Assembly (NCBI GenBank): GCA_031275075.1
Contig: JAISPI010000063.1
Location: forward strand, 1-13,149
Length of the DNA: 13,149 nucleotides
Direction of reading: 5' to 3'
Source: Burkholderiales bacterium
Lineage (GTDB): Bacteria > Pseudomonadota > Gammaproteobacteria > Burkholderiales > Casimicrobiaceae
Shown here: piece after piece, positions 7,365-13,149 of the stretch
Layout: each line of letters opens with the position of its first letter
Numbering within the stretch: the first letter of the stretch is position 1
Notes under the pieces: model-generated
Database searches by the model: none
What the model was told of the DNA's origin: nothing
Seen by the model: the letters and a program-made list of their open reading frames with translations, nothing else
Program-made: the position numbers and the translations under genes

Positions 7365-8573
7365 ATGAAGTTTCCAATTTATCTCGATTATGCGGCAACG
7401 ACGCCCGTCGATCCCCGCGTGGCCGAGAAAATGATTCCTTATCTGACGGAGCATTTCGGCAATCCGGCATCGCGTTCGCACGCCTTCGGTTGGGCTGCCG
7501 AAGAGGCAGTCGAAAACGCCCGGCGCGAGGTTGCCGCACTGTTCAACTGCGACGCCAAAGAAATCGTCTGGACTTCGGGGGCTACCGAGTCGACCAATCT
7601 GGCGCTCAAGGGCGCGGCGCATTTTTATCAGGGCAAAGGAAAACACCTGATCACGGTGCGCACTGAACACAAAGCGACGCTCGATACCATGCGCGAACTG
7701 GAGCGCCAGGGGTTTGAGGTGACGTATCTCGATGTTGACGGAGAGGGGTTGCTTGATCTCGAAGCGTTCAAGGCGGCGCTACGGCCCGATACCATTCTGG
7801 TTTCGGTGATGTATGTGAACAATGAGATCGGCGTCATTCAAAACATTCCGGCGATCAGTGAGTGGTGTCGAGAACGCGGTATTCTTCTTCATGTCGATGC
7901 TGTGCAGGCGGTTGGTAAATTGCCGATAGATCTGGCGGCACTGAAAATCGACCTGATGTCGGTGTCGTCGCACAAGGTGTACGGCCCGAAAGGAATCGGC
8001 GCGTTGTTCGTGCGGCGCAAGCCGCGCATCCGACTGGAAGCGCAAATGCATGGAGGCGGTCACGAGCGCGGCATGCGCTCGGGGACGTTGCCGACGCATC
8101 AAATTGTCGGCATGGGCGAAGCGTTTCGGCTGACGCGTCTGGAAATGGCAGAAGAAGTGCCGCGCCTGACGCGGCTGCGCGATCGGCTGTTGAAAGGTTT
8201 GCAGGAAATTGAAGAAGTGTACGTCAATGGGTCGTTTGAACATCGGGCGTGCAACAATCTCAACATGAGCTTCAACTTCGTCGAAGGCGAAAGCCTGATG
8301 ATGGCAATTCGCGATATCGCGGTTTCGTCGGGTTCAGCGTGCACCTCTGCGTCACTGGAACCGTCGTATGTGTTGCGGGCGTTGGGGCGCAGCGATGAGC
8401 TGGCGCACAGTTCAATCCGTTTTTCGGTTGGCCGTTTTACGACGGAAGAAGAAATTGATTACGCAGTGACGCTGGTTAAACAGAAAGTACACAAACTGCG
8501 CGAGTTGTCGCCGTTGTGGGAAATGTATTGCGACAAGGTGGATTTCAATCAGGTGCAGTGGGCGACACATTGA
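7365..8573 (+). CDS. iscS: Cysteine desulfurase IscS
   Basis: PLP-dependent homodimeric enzyme that takes sulfur from L-cysteine as a persulfide and delivers it to IscU and other acceptors such as TusA. The ATG at 7365 is chosen because it gives MKFPIYLDYAATTPVDPRVAEKM, nearly identical to the E. coli start, although its Shine-Dalgarno (GCGAAA) is weak; an in-frame extension to 7281 has no family support. The 402 residues compare with 404 in E. coli. Lys204 in SSHKVYGPKG binds PLP. Cys326 in SSGSACTSASLEPSYVLRALG is the mobile sulfur-carrying cysteine. The MHGGGHERGMRSGT region and the C-terminal SPLWEMY end involved in IscU contact are conserved. It lies 109 nt after iscR and 43 nt before iscU. 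Confidence 0.98.
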   Translation: MKFPIYLDYAATTPVDPRVAEKMIPYLTEHFGNPASRSHAFGWAAEEAVENARREVAALFNCDAKEIVWTSGATESTNLALKGAAHFYQGKGKHLITVRTEHKATLDTMRELERQGFEVTYLDVDGEGLLDLEAFKAALRPDTILVSVMYVNNEIGVIQNIPAISEWCRERGILLHVDAVQAVGKLPIDLAALKIDLMSVSSHKVYGPKGIGALFVRRKPRIRLEAQMHGGGHERGMRSGTLPTHQIVGMGEAFRLTRLEMAEEVPRLTRLRDRLLKGLQEIEEVYVNGSFEHRACNNLNMSFNFVEGESLMMAIRDIAVSSGSACTSASLEPSYVLRALGRSDELAHSSIRFSVGRFTTEEEIDYAVTLVKQKVHKLRELSPLWEMYCDKVDFNQVQWATH

Positions 8574-8616
8574 GTGTTGCGGCACAGGGCGCTTGGCGAG
8601 ACGGCAGGAGACCGTG

Positions 8617-9060
8617 ATGGCTTACAGTGAAAAAGTATTGGAGCATTATGAAAATCCGCGCAATGTCGGCTCGTTCGACAAGGAGGAGCGTGGCGTGGGC
8701 ACCGGCATGGTCGGCGCGCCGGCGTGCGGCGACGTGATGAAATTGCAAATCAAGGTCGGTAAAGACGGCGTAATTGAAGATGCGCGTTTCAAGACTTACG
8801 GTTGTGGCTCAGCGATTGCTTCGTCGTCGCTGGTGACTGAGTGGGTCAAAGGCAAGACGCTCGATGAAGCGATGGCGATCAAAAACTCGGAGATCGCTGA
8901 AGAACTGGCGCTGCCGCCGGTAAAAATCCATTGTTCGATTCTGGCCGAAGACGCGATCAAGGCGGCGATTGCAGACTATAAAGCCAAGAGCGGCGCTGAG
9001 CCGGGACACGAAGAAAAGACCGCCGAAGCGGCGGTGTGTTCTCCGCATGCAGCGACGTGA
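8617..9060 (+). CDS. iscU: Iron-sulfur cluster scaffold IscU with C-terminal tail
   Basis: Scaffold on which the [2Fe-2S] cluster is built from IscS-derived sulfur, iron and electrons. The ATG at 8617 follows AGGAG (8606-8610) by 6 nt and gives the standard start MAYSEKVLEHYENPRNVG. Ligands are Cys37 (with Asp39, in ACGDVM), Cys63 (YGCGSA) and Cys106 (IHCS). LPPVK at 99-103 is the HscA recognition motif. The protein is 147 residues, against 128 in E. coli: after the normal end (IADYKAKS, 118-125) comes an extra tail of about 20 residues (GAEPGHEEKT...) with Cys141 and His144. The DNA of this tail includes a 7-bp GC-rich stem with a 3-nt loop (9019-9035). The stop is 28 nt before iscA. Confidence 0.98.
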   Translation: MAYSEKVLEHYENPRNVGSFDKEERGVGTGMVGAPACGDVMKLQIKVGKDGVIEDARFKTYGCGSAIASSSLVTEWVKGKTLDEAMAIKNSEIAEELALPPVKIHCSILAEDAIKAAIADYKAKSGAEPGHEEKTAEAAVCSPHAAT

Positions 9061-9062
9061 AA

Positions 9063-9087
9063 AGGAAAGATCAAAGAGGAAAGATCA
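9063..9087 (+). repeat. Tandem repeat carrying the iscA ribosome-binding site
   Basis: AGGAAAGATCA occurs at 9063-9073 and again at 9077-9087, a 14-nt period filling the gap between iscU and iscA. Each copy supplies a GGAAAG Shine-Dalgarno core; only the second (AGAGGAAAG, 7-8 nt before the ATG) is at working distance. It looks like a local duplication. Confidence 0.75.
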
Positions 9088-9088
9088 C

Positions 9089-9412
9089 ATGACCATTCAA
9101 CTGACCCCGAGTGCGGTCAAACACATTCAAGCAAGTCTGACCAAACGCGGCAAAGGCATCGGCTTGCGTCTGGGCGTTCGTACTTCCGGTTGCTCCGGTC
9201 TGGCGTACAAGATTGAATACGCCGACGAAATGCGGCCGGAAGATGTTTGCTTTGAAAACGACGGCGTAACGATTGTTATTGACAAGAAAAGTCTGCCGTA
9301 TCTCGACGGCACCCGGCTCGATTACCGACGCGAGGGATTGAATGAAGGGTTTAAGTTCGAGAATCCGAACGTCAAATCACAGTGTGGTTGCGGCGAATCG
9401 TTTAACGTCTGA
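9089..9412 (+). CDS. iscA: Iron-sulfur assembly protein IscA
   Basis: A-type carrier that binds iron or an Fe-S cluster and passes it to target proteins, particularly [4Fe-4S] enzymes. The ATG at 9089 is preceded by AGAGGAAAG and gives MTIQLTPSAVKHIQ; the protein is 107 residues, the same as E. coli IscA. The three ligand cysteines are present: Cys35 in TSGCSGLAY and Cys99/Cys101 in the CGCGESFNV terminus. The in-frame upstream extension into the iscU 3' end is without family support. The stop codon is embedded in a 10-bp inverted repeat (9404-9425), and hscB starts 25 nt later. Confidence 0.98.
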   Translation: MTIQLTPSAVKHIQASLTKRGKGIGLRLGVRTSGCSGLAYKIEYADEMRPEDVCFENDGVTIVIDKKSLPYLDGTRLDYRREGLNEGFKFENPNVKSQCGCGESFNV

Positions 9413-9425
9413 AGTTTCAGACGTT
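9404..9425 (+). repeat. Hairpin over the iscA stop codon
   Basis: AACGTCTGAA (9404-9413) and TTCAGACGTT (9416-9425) are perfect inverted repeats with only GT between them, so about 9 pairs with a 4-nt loop can form. The iscA stop TGA (9410-9412) is in the left arm, and the right arm ends 12 nt before the hscB ATG, covering the place where its Shine-Dalgarno should be. No T-tract follows. It may be an mRNA stability element or tune hscB translation. Confidence 0.6.
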
Positions 9426-9437
9426 CGATCAATCGTG

Positions 9438-9968
9438 ATGGATCGTAAAGCCGATTTTTTTTCGTTGTTCGGATTGCCGTGCCGGTATGCGCTGGATGAA
9501 ACAGTTTTGAACGAATCCTATCGCACGTTACTGGCGCGTGTGCATCCGGATACCGTGGCACTCGCCGATGTGGCTGCGAAACGGCGGGCGATTGAAGAAG
9601 CTGCTTACGTCAACGATGCATATCGTGTTCTCAAGAACCCGGTGCGGCGCGGCGATTATTTGTTGCAATGCCATGGTGAAGCGCCGCTCGGAGTCAGCGA
9701 GGTGTTGCCGGTTGAATTTCTGAACGAGCAACTGGAAGCGCGCGAAGCCGCCGACACGGCATGGCAGGCAGGCGACGCCGACCGTCTGGAAGCGTTATGG
9801 GTGTCGCTGGAGGAGGAGCAACAGCAGCGGCAGCAGGCATTGGCTGCATTATTTGCTGATGATGAAACACCGTCGAAAGCAGCGCTGGCGCAAGCCAGAC
9901 AACATGTGCTGTCACTACAGTTTTTGGCTCGTTTTGCTGATGATCTCAGTGAAAAAATGGATGCCTGA
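9438..9968 (+). CDS. hscB: Co-chaperone HscB (J-domain protein)
   Basis: J-domain partner of HscA that brings IscU to the chaperone and stimulates its ATPase. The ATG at 9438 gives MDRKADFFSLFGLPCRYALD, the expected N-terminus of an HscB J domain; the 176 residues compare with 171 in E. coli. The HPD motif is at 36-38 (RVHPD), followed by the helix AAYVNDAYRVLKNPVRRGDYLL. The C-terminal part (about 85-176) is the three-helix bundle that binds IscU, with the VLPVEFLNEQLEAREA start and a Gln/Glu-rich stretch (EEEQQQRQQ). No good Shine-Dalgarno is visible upstream; the hairpin at 9404-9425 is there instead, so translation may be coupled to iscA. It is 65 nt ahead of hscA. Confidence 0.96.
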   Translation: MDRKADFFSLFGLPCRYALDETVLNESYRTLLARVHPDTVALADVAAKRRAIEEAAYVNDAYRVLKNPVRRGDYLLQCHGEAPLGVSEVLPVEFLNEQLEAREAADTAWQAGDADRLEALWVSLEEEQQQRQQALAALFADDETPSKAALAQARQHVLSLQFLARFADDLSEKMDA

Positions 9969-10033
9969 AACCACACAGCAGATATAAACGTCTACAATGG
10001 TGCGAACGAAAACGGTACGTTGTTGGGGAAGAA

Positions 10034-11908
10034 ATGTTGCTGCAAATTACTGAACCGGACAACCCCGCTCCGCTGCGCGAACGCAAGCGTGCGGCGGGTA
10101 TCGATTTAGGAACGACACATTCTCTGGTGGCGAGCATGCCTCAAGGGGTGGCAACAGTATTGCCCGATGAGAAAGGGCGCGTGTTGTTGCCATCGGTGGT
10201 TCGGTTTGGAGAGCATGGGGAAACCATCGTTGGCCATAGCGCGTTGCCCTGGCTGGTGCGCGATGCCGCCAACACGATTGCTTCAGTGAAACGTTTGATG
10301 GGGCGTGGATTGGCCGATCTCGGTGACGCGCGCCAGTTTCCGTACCAGTGGGTACAAACGTCCGGGATGGTGCGTCTGAAAACGCGTGCCGGAGAAAAAA
10401 ATCCGATCGAAATCTCCGCCGAAATTTTGAAGGCGTTGCGTTTGCGTGCCGAAACGCAATTGGGAGGCGCGCTCGAAGGTGTTGTGGTGACGGTGCCGGC
10501 GTACTTCGATGATGCGCAGCGGCAAGCGACAAAAGAAGCGGCGCGATTGGCGGGGCTTAACGTTTTGCGGTTGTTGAATGAACCGACGGCGGCCGCCATT
10601 GCCTATGGGCTCGATCATGGCGCTGAGGGCGTTTACGTTATTTACGATCTGGGGGGGGGCACTTTCGACGTTTCCGTTTTGCGTTTGTCGCGCGGCGTGT
10701 TCGAGGTGCTGGCAACGCATGGCGACTCGGCGCTGGGCGGCGACGATTTCGACCATCGTGTTTTTTGCTGGATTCTCGAAATGGCTCATTTGCCGCCATT
10801 GGCGGCTGAGGATGTCCGTTTGTTGTTGACTGTCGCGCGGAGCGCCAAGGAAACGTTGACGCAGCATGAAACGGCGCCGGTGGTAGCGGTTTTATCGACG
10901 GGGATCAAGATCGAGTTGATACTAACAGCCGAAGTGTTTACCGAGATTACCCGGCATTTGGTACAGAAGACGTTGACACCGCTCAAACGCGCGTTACGCG
11001 ATGCCAAGCTGTCGGTCGAAGAGATCAAAGGCGTTGTGCTGGTCGGGGGCGCGACGCGAATGCCGCAAATCCGCCATGCGGTCGCGGAATTTTTCAAACA
11101 GCCGCCGCTGGTTAATCTGGATCCCGACGAAGTGGTGGCGCTTGGGGCGGCAATTCAGGCCAATGCGTTGGTCGGCAATCGCGGTCTCGACAGTGGAGAA
11201 GATTGGTTGCTTCTCGACGTTACGCCGTTATCGCTCGGGCTGGAAACGATGGGCGGGCTGGTCGAGAAAATCGTGCCGCGCAACGCCAGCATTCCGTTGG
11301 TGCGGGCGCAGGATTTTACGACGTTTAAGGATGGGCAGACGGCGCTGGCGATTCATGTGGTGCAGGGTGAGCGTGAGAAAGTTTCCGATTGCCGTTCGTT
11401 GGCGCGTTTCGAATTGCGCGGCATTCCGCCAATGGTAGCGGGTGCAGCACGAGTCCGCATTACGTTTCAGATCGATGCTGACGGTTTGTTGTCGGTGTCG
11501 GCACGTGAGCAGACCACCGGCGTCGAGGCTTCGGTCGAGGTGAAGCCTTCTTACGGGTTGGCGGAAAGTGAAATTGCGCGGATGCTCGAAGAATCGCTGG
11601 CGCATGCCCGTGACGACATGCAGGCACGGGCGTTGGTGGAAACCCAGGTCGAGGCCGACCAACTGATAGAACTGACGCAGCATGCGTTGACCGAGGATGG
11701 CGATTTGCTGAACGAGCGCGAGCGCGCTGCCATCGACGCGGCGTTGACAGAACTGGCGCAGCGTCGGCAGGGACAGGAACTCAATGCGTTGCGTCTGGCG
11801 TTGGCGAAAGCGAACAGGGCAACGGCGGAATTTGCGGGTCGACGAATGGATCGCAGCGTTCAGAAAGCATTGACGGGGAAACGTGTTGACAGCGTGGTTC
11901 TAGGCTGA
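10034..11908 (+). CDS. hscA: Hsp70-type chaperone HscA for Fe-S cluster transfer
   Basis: Specialised Hsp70 that binds the LPPVK motif of IscU and, driven by ATP hydrolysis and HscB, promotes cluster release to acceptors. The ATG at 10034 has GGGGAAG (10025-10031) just upstream. The 624 residues compare with 616 in E. coli. ATPase domain: AGIDLGTTHSLVA (21-33), VVTVPAYFDDAQRQATKEAA, NEPTAAAIAYGLDHG, DLGGGTFDVSVL (205-216), VVLVGGATRMPQIR. Substrate-binding domain: LLLDVTPLSLGLETMGGLVEKIVPRN, then TTFKDGQTALAIHVVQGERE and FQIDADGLLSVSAREQTTG, then a helical lid (about 540-624). The codons for Leu206-Gly209 contain nine consecutive G (10651-10659), a slippage-prone tract. The stop is 79 nt before fdx. 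Confidence 0.97.
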   Translation: MLLQITEPDNPAPLRERKRAAGIDLGTTHSLVASMPQGVATVLPDEKGRVLLPSVVRFGEHGETIVGHSALPWLVRDAANTIASVKRLMGRGLADLGDARQFPYQWVQTSGMVRLKTRAGEKNPIEISAEILKALRLRAETQLGGALEGVVVTVPAYFDDAQRQATKEAARLAGLNVLRLLNEPTAAAIAYGLDHGAEGVYVIYDLGGGTFDVSVLRLSRGVFEVLATHGDSALGGDDFDHRVFCWILEMAHLPPLAAEDVRLLLTVARSAKETLTQHETAPVVAVLSTGIKIELILTAEVFTEITRHLVQKTLTPLKRALRDAKLSVEEIKGVVLVGGATRMPQIRHAVAEFFKQPPLVNLDPDEVVALGAAIQANALVGNRGLDSGEDWLLLDVTPLSLGLETMGGLVEKIVPRNASIPLVRAQDFTTFKDGQTALAIHVVQGEREKVSDCRSLARFELRGIPPMVAGAARVRITFQIDADGLLSVSAREQTTGVEASVEVKPSYGLAESEIARMLEESLAHARDDMQARALVETQVEADQLIELTQHALTEDGDLLNERERAAIDAALTELAQRRQGQELNALRLALAKANRATAEFAGRRMDRSVQKALTGKRVDSVVLG

Positions 11909-11939
11909 GTAATCTTGTTTCAATAATCATTTTTCAAGA

Positions 11940-11959
11940 GAGAGCCGCAGAAGGCTCTC
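11940..11959 (+). other. Hairpin between hscA and fdx
   Basis: GAGAGCC (11940-11946) pairs perfectly with GGCTCTC (11953-11959) around the loop GCAGAA. It is in the 79-nt gap, followed by GTTAAAAACC, not by T residues, so it is unlikely to be a terminator. It could act as an mRNA processing or stability element between the two genes. The fdx Shine-Dalgarno GAGAGG (11973-11978) is downstream of it. Confidence 0.45.
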
Positions 11960-11987
11960 GTTAAAAACCTATGAGAGGTTGTTGGGT

Positions 11988-12323
11988 ATGCCGACGATAA
12001 CAGTGTTACCACACCCGGAGTGGTGCAAAGAGGGCGTATCGTTTGAAGCATCGCCGGGTGAATCTTTGCTGGATGCGTTGCTGACGCATGGTGTCCATGT
12101 CGAGCACGCTTGCGAAAAATCTTGTGCCTGCACGACCTGTCATGTAATTGTCCGGAAGGGGGTTGATTCGCTAAATGAAACCAGCGAGAAGGAAGAAGAC
12201 ATGCTCGACCGGGCCTGGGGATTGACAACAACATCGCGGCTTTCCTGTCAGACGAAGATTGGCGCGGAGTCGTTGGAAATCGAACTGCCGCGTTATACTA
12301 TTAATCACGCTAAAGAACGATGA
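11988..12323 (+). CDS. fdx: ISC-type [2Fe-2S] ferredoxin
   Basis: Adrenodoxin-type ferredoxin that gives electrons for cluster assembly on IscU. The ATG at 11988 follows GAGAGG (11973-11978) by 9 nt and gives MPTITVLPHPEWC, 111 residues, exactly as in E. coli Fdx. Cluster ligands are Cys42, Cys48 and Cys51 in EHACEKSCACTTCHV, and Cys87 in SRLSCQTKIG; an additional conserved Cys46 stands inside the loop. The acidic helix SEKEEDMLDRAWGL is the usual partner-docking surface and the ending PRYTINHAKER is the typical isc ferredoxin terminus. The stop codon overlaps the Shine-Dalgarno of iscX. Confidence 0.98.
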   Translation: MPTITVLPHPEWCKEGVSFEASPGESLLDALLTHGVHVEHACEKSCACTTCHVIVRKGVDSLNETSEKEEDMLDRAWGLTTTSRLSCQTKIGAESLEIELPRYTINHAKER

Positions 12324-12332
12324 GGGATAACT

Positions 12333-12539
12333 GTGGGAACAAAGTTAACCTGGCAGGACACCTATGACATTGCCGAAGCGCTGGCCGATGCGCACGAGGA
12401 CATTGATCCGCATACGATCCGCTATACCGATTTGCATCGCTGGGTTTGTGAGTTGCCGGATTTTGGCGACGATCCCGAAGCGAGCAACGAGCGTATTCTT
12501 GAAGCCATCCAGATGGCGTGGATTGACGAGGTAGGTTGA
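12333..12539 (+). CDS. iscX: Fe-S assembly modulator IscX (YfhJ)
   Basis: Small acidic protein that binds IscS at the frataxin/IscU side and iron, modulating cluster assembly. It starts with GTG at 12333, with GAGGG (12322-12326) overlapping the fdx stop, 6 nt ahead; this gives MGTKLTWQDTYDIAEAL, 68 residues, against 66 in E. coli. Conserved parts are the DIDPHTIRYTDLHRWVCELPDF centre and DDPEASNERILEAIQMAWIDE. It is the last gene of the operon, 9 nt after fdx and 31 nt before the palindromic terminator. Confidence 0.96.
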   Translation: MGTKLTWQDTYDIAEALADAHEDIDPHTIRYTDLHRWVCELPDFGDDPEASNERILEAIQMAWIDEVG

Positions 12540-12570
12540 TTTAATAAACGTGTAAGAAAACACAACACAC

Positions 12571-12607
12571 AAAACACAAGGGCACGATATCGTGCCCTTG
12601 TGTTTTT
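12571..12607. terminator. Perfect 36-bp palindromic bidirectional terminator
   Basis: Bases 12571-12606 are a perfect palindrome centred on GAT/ATC, with arms AAAACACAAGGGCACGAT and its exact complement; the hairpin has up to 16 pairs with a 4-nt loop. It ends in TTTTT (12603-12607) on the + strand and TTTT on the - strand. It lies 31 nt after the iscX stop and 22 nt from the stop of the facing permease gene, so it can end both transcripts. Confidence 0.9.
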
Positions 12608-12628
12608 GGAAGCCCGGGTTCAGTGAAG

Positions 12629-13149
12629 TTACATCATCCCGATCGTCTTTGGCAACCATAGGGAGATGATCGGAACGTAGGTGACGAGAACCAGGAACAC
12701 CAGCATCGTCAGCAACCAAGGCCACACGGCAATGGTCAGTTCGGTAATCCCCATTTTTGTGATCCCCGAGGCGACATACAGATTGAGACCGACCGGTGGG
12801 TGACACAACCCCACTTCCATGTTGACGACGATCAGCACGCCGAAGTGAATCGGATCAATACCGAGCTTCATCGCGATCGGAAAGAGAATCGGTGCCATGA
12901 TCAACACGATCGATGATGGTTCCATGAAGTTACCGGCGGCAAGCAGAACGAGGTTGACCACGAGCAAGAAACCGATGACGCCAAGGCCGTGCGCGAGAAT
13001 CCATTCACTCATTGCTTGCGGGATGTTTTCGTGAGTCATCAGGAATGAGAACAGTGCTGCGTTGGTGATGATATAGAGCAGCATCGCCGACATATTGGCT
13101 GAAGCCAACAACACTTTCGGAATTTCTTTCAGTGACATGTCTCTGTAGA
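12629..13149 (-). CDS. TRAP transporter large permease (DctM family), 5' part missing
   Basis: Tripartite ATP-independent periplasmic transporters take up organic acids or similar solutes using an ion gradient and a soluble binding protein; this is the large membrane subunit. The frame is open to the window edge (YRD precedes the internal Met at 13136-13138), so about 173 C-terminal residues of a normally about 430-residue protein are seen. Five strongly hydrophobic segments are visible, among them AMLLYIITNAALFSFLM, GVIGFLLVVNLVLLAAGNFM and IVLIMAPILFPIAM. The signature NMEVGLCHPPVGLNLYVASG is that of the DctM family. The gene ends with TAA (12629-12631) and faces iscX. The substrate cannot be told, and its dctP/dctQ partners should lie beyond the right edge. 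Confidence 0.93.
   Translation of the reverse strand, partial: YRDMSLKEIPKVLLASANMSAMLLYIITNAALFSFLMTHENIPQAMSEWILAHGLGVIGFLLVVNLVLLAAGNFMEPSSIVLIMAPILFPIAMKLGIDPIHFGVLIVVNMEVGLCHPPVGLNLYVASGITKMGITELTIAVWPWLLTMLVFLVLVTYVPIISLWLPKTIGMM

Noticed and set aside
8593..8616. Longer iscU starting with TTG
   Set aside because: The ATG at 8617 has AGGAG at proper distance and gives the invariant MAYSEKV start.
9019..9035. GC-rich hairpin in the iscU tail as a terminator
   Set aside because: It is inside the coding region, has only seven pairs and no T-tract; the operon clearly continues.
8969..9088. Longer iscA and (9342-9437) longer hscB frames
   Set aside because: Both overlap the preceding gene and add residues without family similarity.
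1..13149. Mobile elements, CRISPR, tRNA/rRNA, toxin-antitoxin or defence genes
   Set aside because: Looked for and not seen: no transposase or integrase motifs, no spaced direct repeats, no cloverleaf sequences; all sizeable stretches are explained by housekeeping genes.

Overview
The window reads as ordinary, gene-dense chromosome from a proteobacterium, most likely a betaproteobacterium. The order cysE-iscR-iscS-iscU-iscA-hscB-hscA-fdx-iscX, a short-type CysE with an FSAY...DP tail, and a moaC gene divergent from an M48/TPR protease are all familiar from that class. The genus cannot be named from the sequence. The DNA is moderately GC-rich. I see no insertion sequence, phage gene, integrase, tRNA, rRNA or CRISPR array.

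Layout, left to right. (1) The 3' part of a universal stress protein gene (1-465, + strand, start outside the window). (2) valS, valyl-tRNA synthetase (672-3503, +). (3) bepA-like periplasmic M48 metalloprotease with TPRs (3587-5140, -), convergent with valS across a long hairpin. (4) A divergent intergenic region, then moaC (5301-5804, +) and cysE (5806-6579, +), one base apart. (5) A 187-bp control region with a recognisable IscR type-1 box, followed by the complete isc iron-sulfur operon iscR-iscS-iscU-iscA-hscB-hscA-fdx-iscX (6767-12539, +). (6) A perfect 36-bp palindromic terminator. (7) The 3' end of a TRAP-transporter large permease gene (12629-13149, -, start outside the window).

How the genes work together. 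CysE makes O-acetylserine, the precursor of cysteine. IscS takes sulfur from cysteine and passes it to the scaffold IscU, with Fdx as electron donor and IscX as a modulator. HscA and HscB release the cluster through the LPPVK motif of IscU, IscA acts as a carrier, and IscR senses cluster supply and probably represses the operon through the box at 6607-6631. MoaC belongs to molybdenum-cofactor synthesis, whose first enzyme MoaA is itself an iron-sulfur protein.

I did not find a new biological system. The points worth a second look are small: a one-residue insertion in the cluster-ligand loop of IscR, a 19-23 residue C-terminal tail with an extra cysteine on IscU, a C9... G9 type homopolymer risk in hscA (nine G in a row), a CysE lacking the usual terminal isoleucine, several hairpins between isc genes, and two long inverted repeats at the convergent gene ends.
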